Source: Pseudomonas khorasanensis
GTDB taxonomy: Bacteria; Pseudomonadota; Gammaproteobacteria; Pseudomonadales; Pseudomonadaceae
DNA length: 64,000 nt
Direction of reading: 5' to 3'
Assembly (NCBI RefSeq): GCF_014268505.2
Contig: NZ_JABWQP020000002.1
Span: forward strand, 372,001 to 436,000
The position numbers were made by a program, and so were the translations under genes. Of this stretch, positions 63,452-64,000 are shown piece after piece (the first letter of the stretch is position 1; the number at the start of each line of letters is the position of its first letter). The notes beneath the pieces are model-generated. The model was not told where the DNA came from. It saw only the letters and a list, made by a program, of their open reading frames with translations, and did not search any database.

Positions 63452-64000
63452 TCTTCGACTACAACGTCATTTGGGAGGCGCTGCCGCTGTACTTTGGCGG
63501 CCTGCTGACCACCCTCAAACTGCTCGCGCTGTCGCTGTTTTTCGGCTTGCTCGCGGCATTGCCGCTGGGGCTGATGCGCGTCTCGAAAAACCCGCTCGTC
63601 AACGGCGCCGCGTGGCTCTACACCTACGTGATTCGCGGCACGCCGATGCTGGTTCAACTGTTCCTGATCTACTACGGTCTGGCCCAGTTCGAAGCAGTAC
63701 GCGAAAGCTTCCTCTGGCCGTGGCTGTCCAGCGCAACGTTCTGCGCGTGCCTGGCCTTTGCGGTAAACACCAGCGCCTACACCGCCGAGATCATCGCCGG
63801 CAGCCTGAAGGCCACGCCGAACGGCGAGATCGAAGCGGCCAAGGCCATGGGCATGTCGCGCTTCAAACTGTACAAACGCATCCTGCTGCCATCGGCCCTG
63901 CGCCGGGCGCTGCCGCAGTACAGCAACGAAGTGATCATGATGCTGCAGACCACCAGTCTGGCGTCCATCGTGACCCTGATCGACATCACGGGCGCGGCCC
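63448..64000 (+). CDS. aotM: Arginine/ornithine ABC transporter permease (3' end outside window)
   Basis: 184 residues visible of a HisM-type permease. MIFDYNVIWEALPLYFGGLL start, then IRGTPMLVQLFLIYYGLAQF, typical of polar-amino-acid permeases, and the EAA loop EAAKAMGMSRFKLYKRILLP (about residues 130-149). Second membrane subunit of AotJQMP; the rest of the gene and the ATPase aotP lie beyond the window. Confidence 0.93.
   Translation, partial: MIFDYNVIWEALPLYFGGLLTTLKLLALSLFFGLLAALPLGLMRVSKNPLVNGAAWLYTYVIRGTPMLVQLFLIYYGLAQFEAVRESFLWPWLSSATFCACLAFAVNTSAYTAEIIAGSLKATPNGEIEAAKAMGMSRFKLYKRILLPSALRRALPQYSNEVIMMLQTTSLASIVTLIDITGAA

Overview
The window looks like a chromosomal segment of a Pseudomonas of the P. 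fluorescens group. The clues are the gts/oprB/hexR/zwf/pgl/eda glucose block, the phaJ1-lipase-fadD2-fadD1 block (the order known from P. aeruginosa PA3302-PA3299), the aotJQM arginine transporter, DUF2790 and PA2169-like proteins, and dense REP palindromes of the type built on GTGGGAGCGAGCCTGCTCGC. Codon use is GC-rich throughout, so many long antisense ORFs are shadows. No rRNA, tRNA, CRISPR array or intact insertion sequence was seen. All identifications are from reading the sequence; no database search was run.

Layout. 1-11.1 kb: glucose uptake and Entner-Doudoroff entry (gtsABCD, oprB, a hexose-6-P mutarotase, then divergent hexR / zwf-pgl-eda with a HexR-like operator between them). 11.2-14 kb: a degenerate intradiol-dioxygenase-like protein, a class V aminotransferase, DUF3820, and a PA2169-like protein behind a sigma-54-type promoter. 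14.1-19.6 kb: fatty-acid metabolism (phaJ1-like hydratase, lipase, two paralogous acyl-CoA ligases). 19.7-26.3 kb: small stress proteins, BrkB/YihY, peptide deformylase, GNAT, a soluble PAS-PAS-MCP transducer, and a PACE-efflux/LysR pair. 26.4-29.6 kb: gluconate regulon (gntR, gntK, gntT) with three GntR operator-like sites. 29.8-42.7 kb: alaC, a LysE exporter, several acetyltransferases, a SnoaL-like/DGPF/ECF42 sigma operon with a matching promoter, a second LysR/PACE pair, SDR/LysR, a Pit phosphate transporter and zntB. 42.9-50.4 kb: chemotaxis transducers, PepSY, glpQ, TetR and a metallo-hydrolase.

The accessory part lies at about 50.4-56.2 kb. It holds two small HTH genes behind a perfect LexA-type box, a decayed AraC tail, two uncharacterised proteins, a short S-type-pyocin-like toxin with a colicin E3-type rRNase tip, three tandem copies of a small acidic protein (one internally deleted) that are the likely immunity genes, and an McrA-like HNH endonuclease. 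This toxin with a non-Im3 immunity array is the strongest candidate for an undescribed system here.

The window closes with core genes: nrdB (without nrdA beside it, but with tandem NrdR-box-like sites), a DUF2790 protein, acsA and the start of the aotJQM operon. Several carbon-uptake and entry genes (oprB, zwf, gntT, acsA) carry A-rich AANAANAA motifs near the start codon, suggesting shared Hfq/Crc catabolite control.
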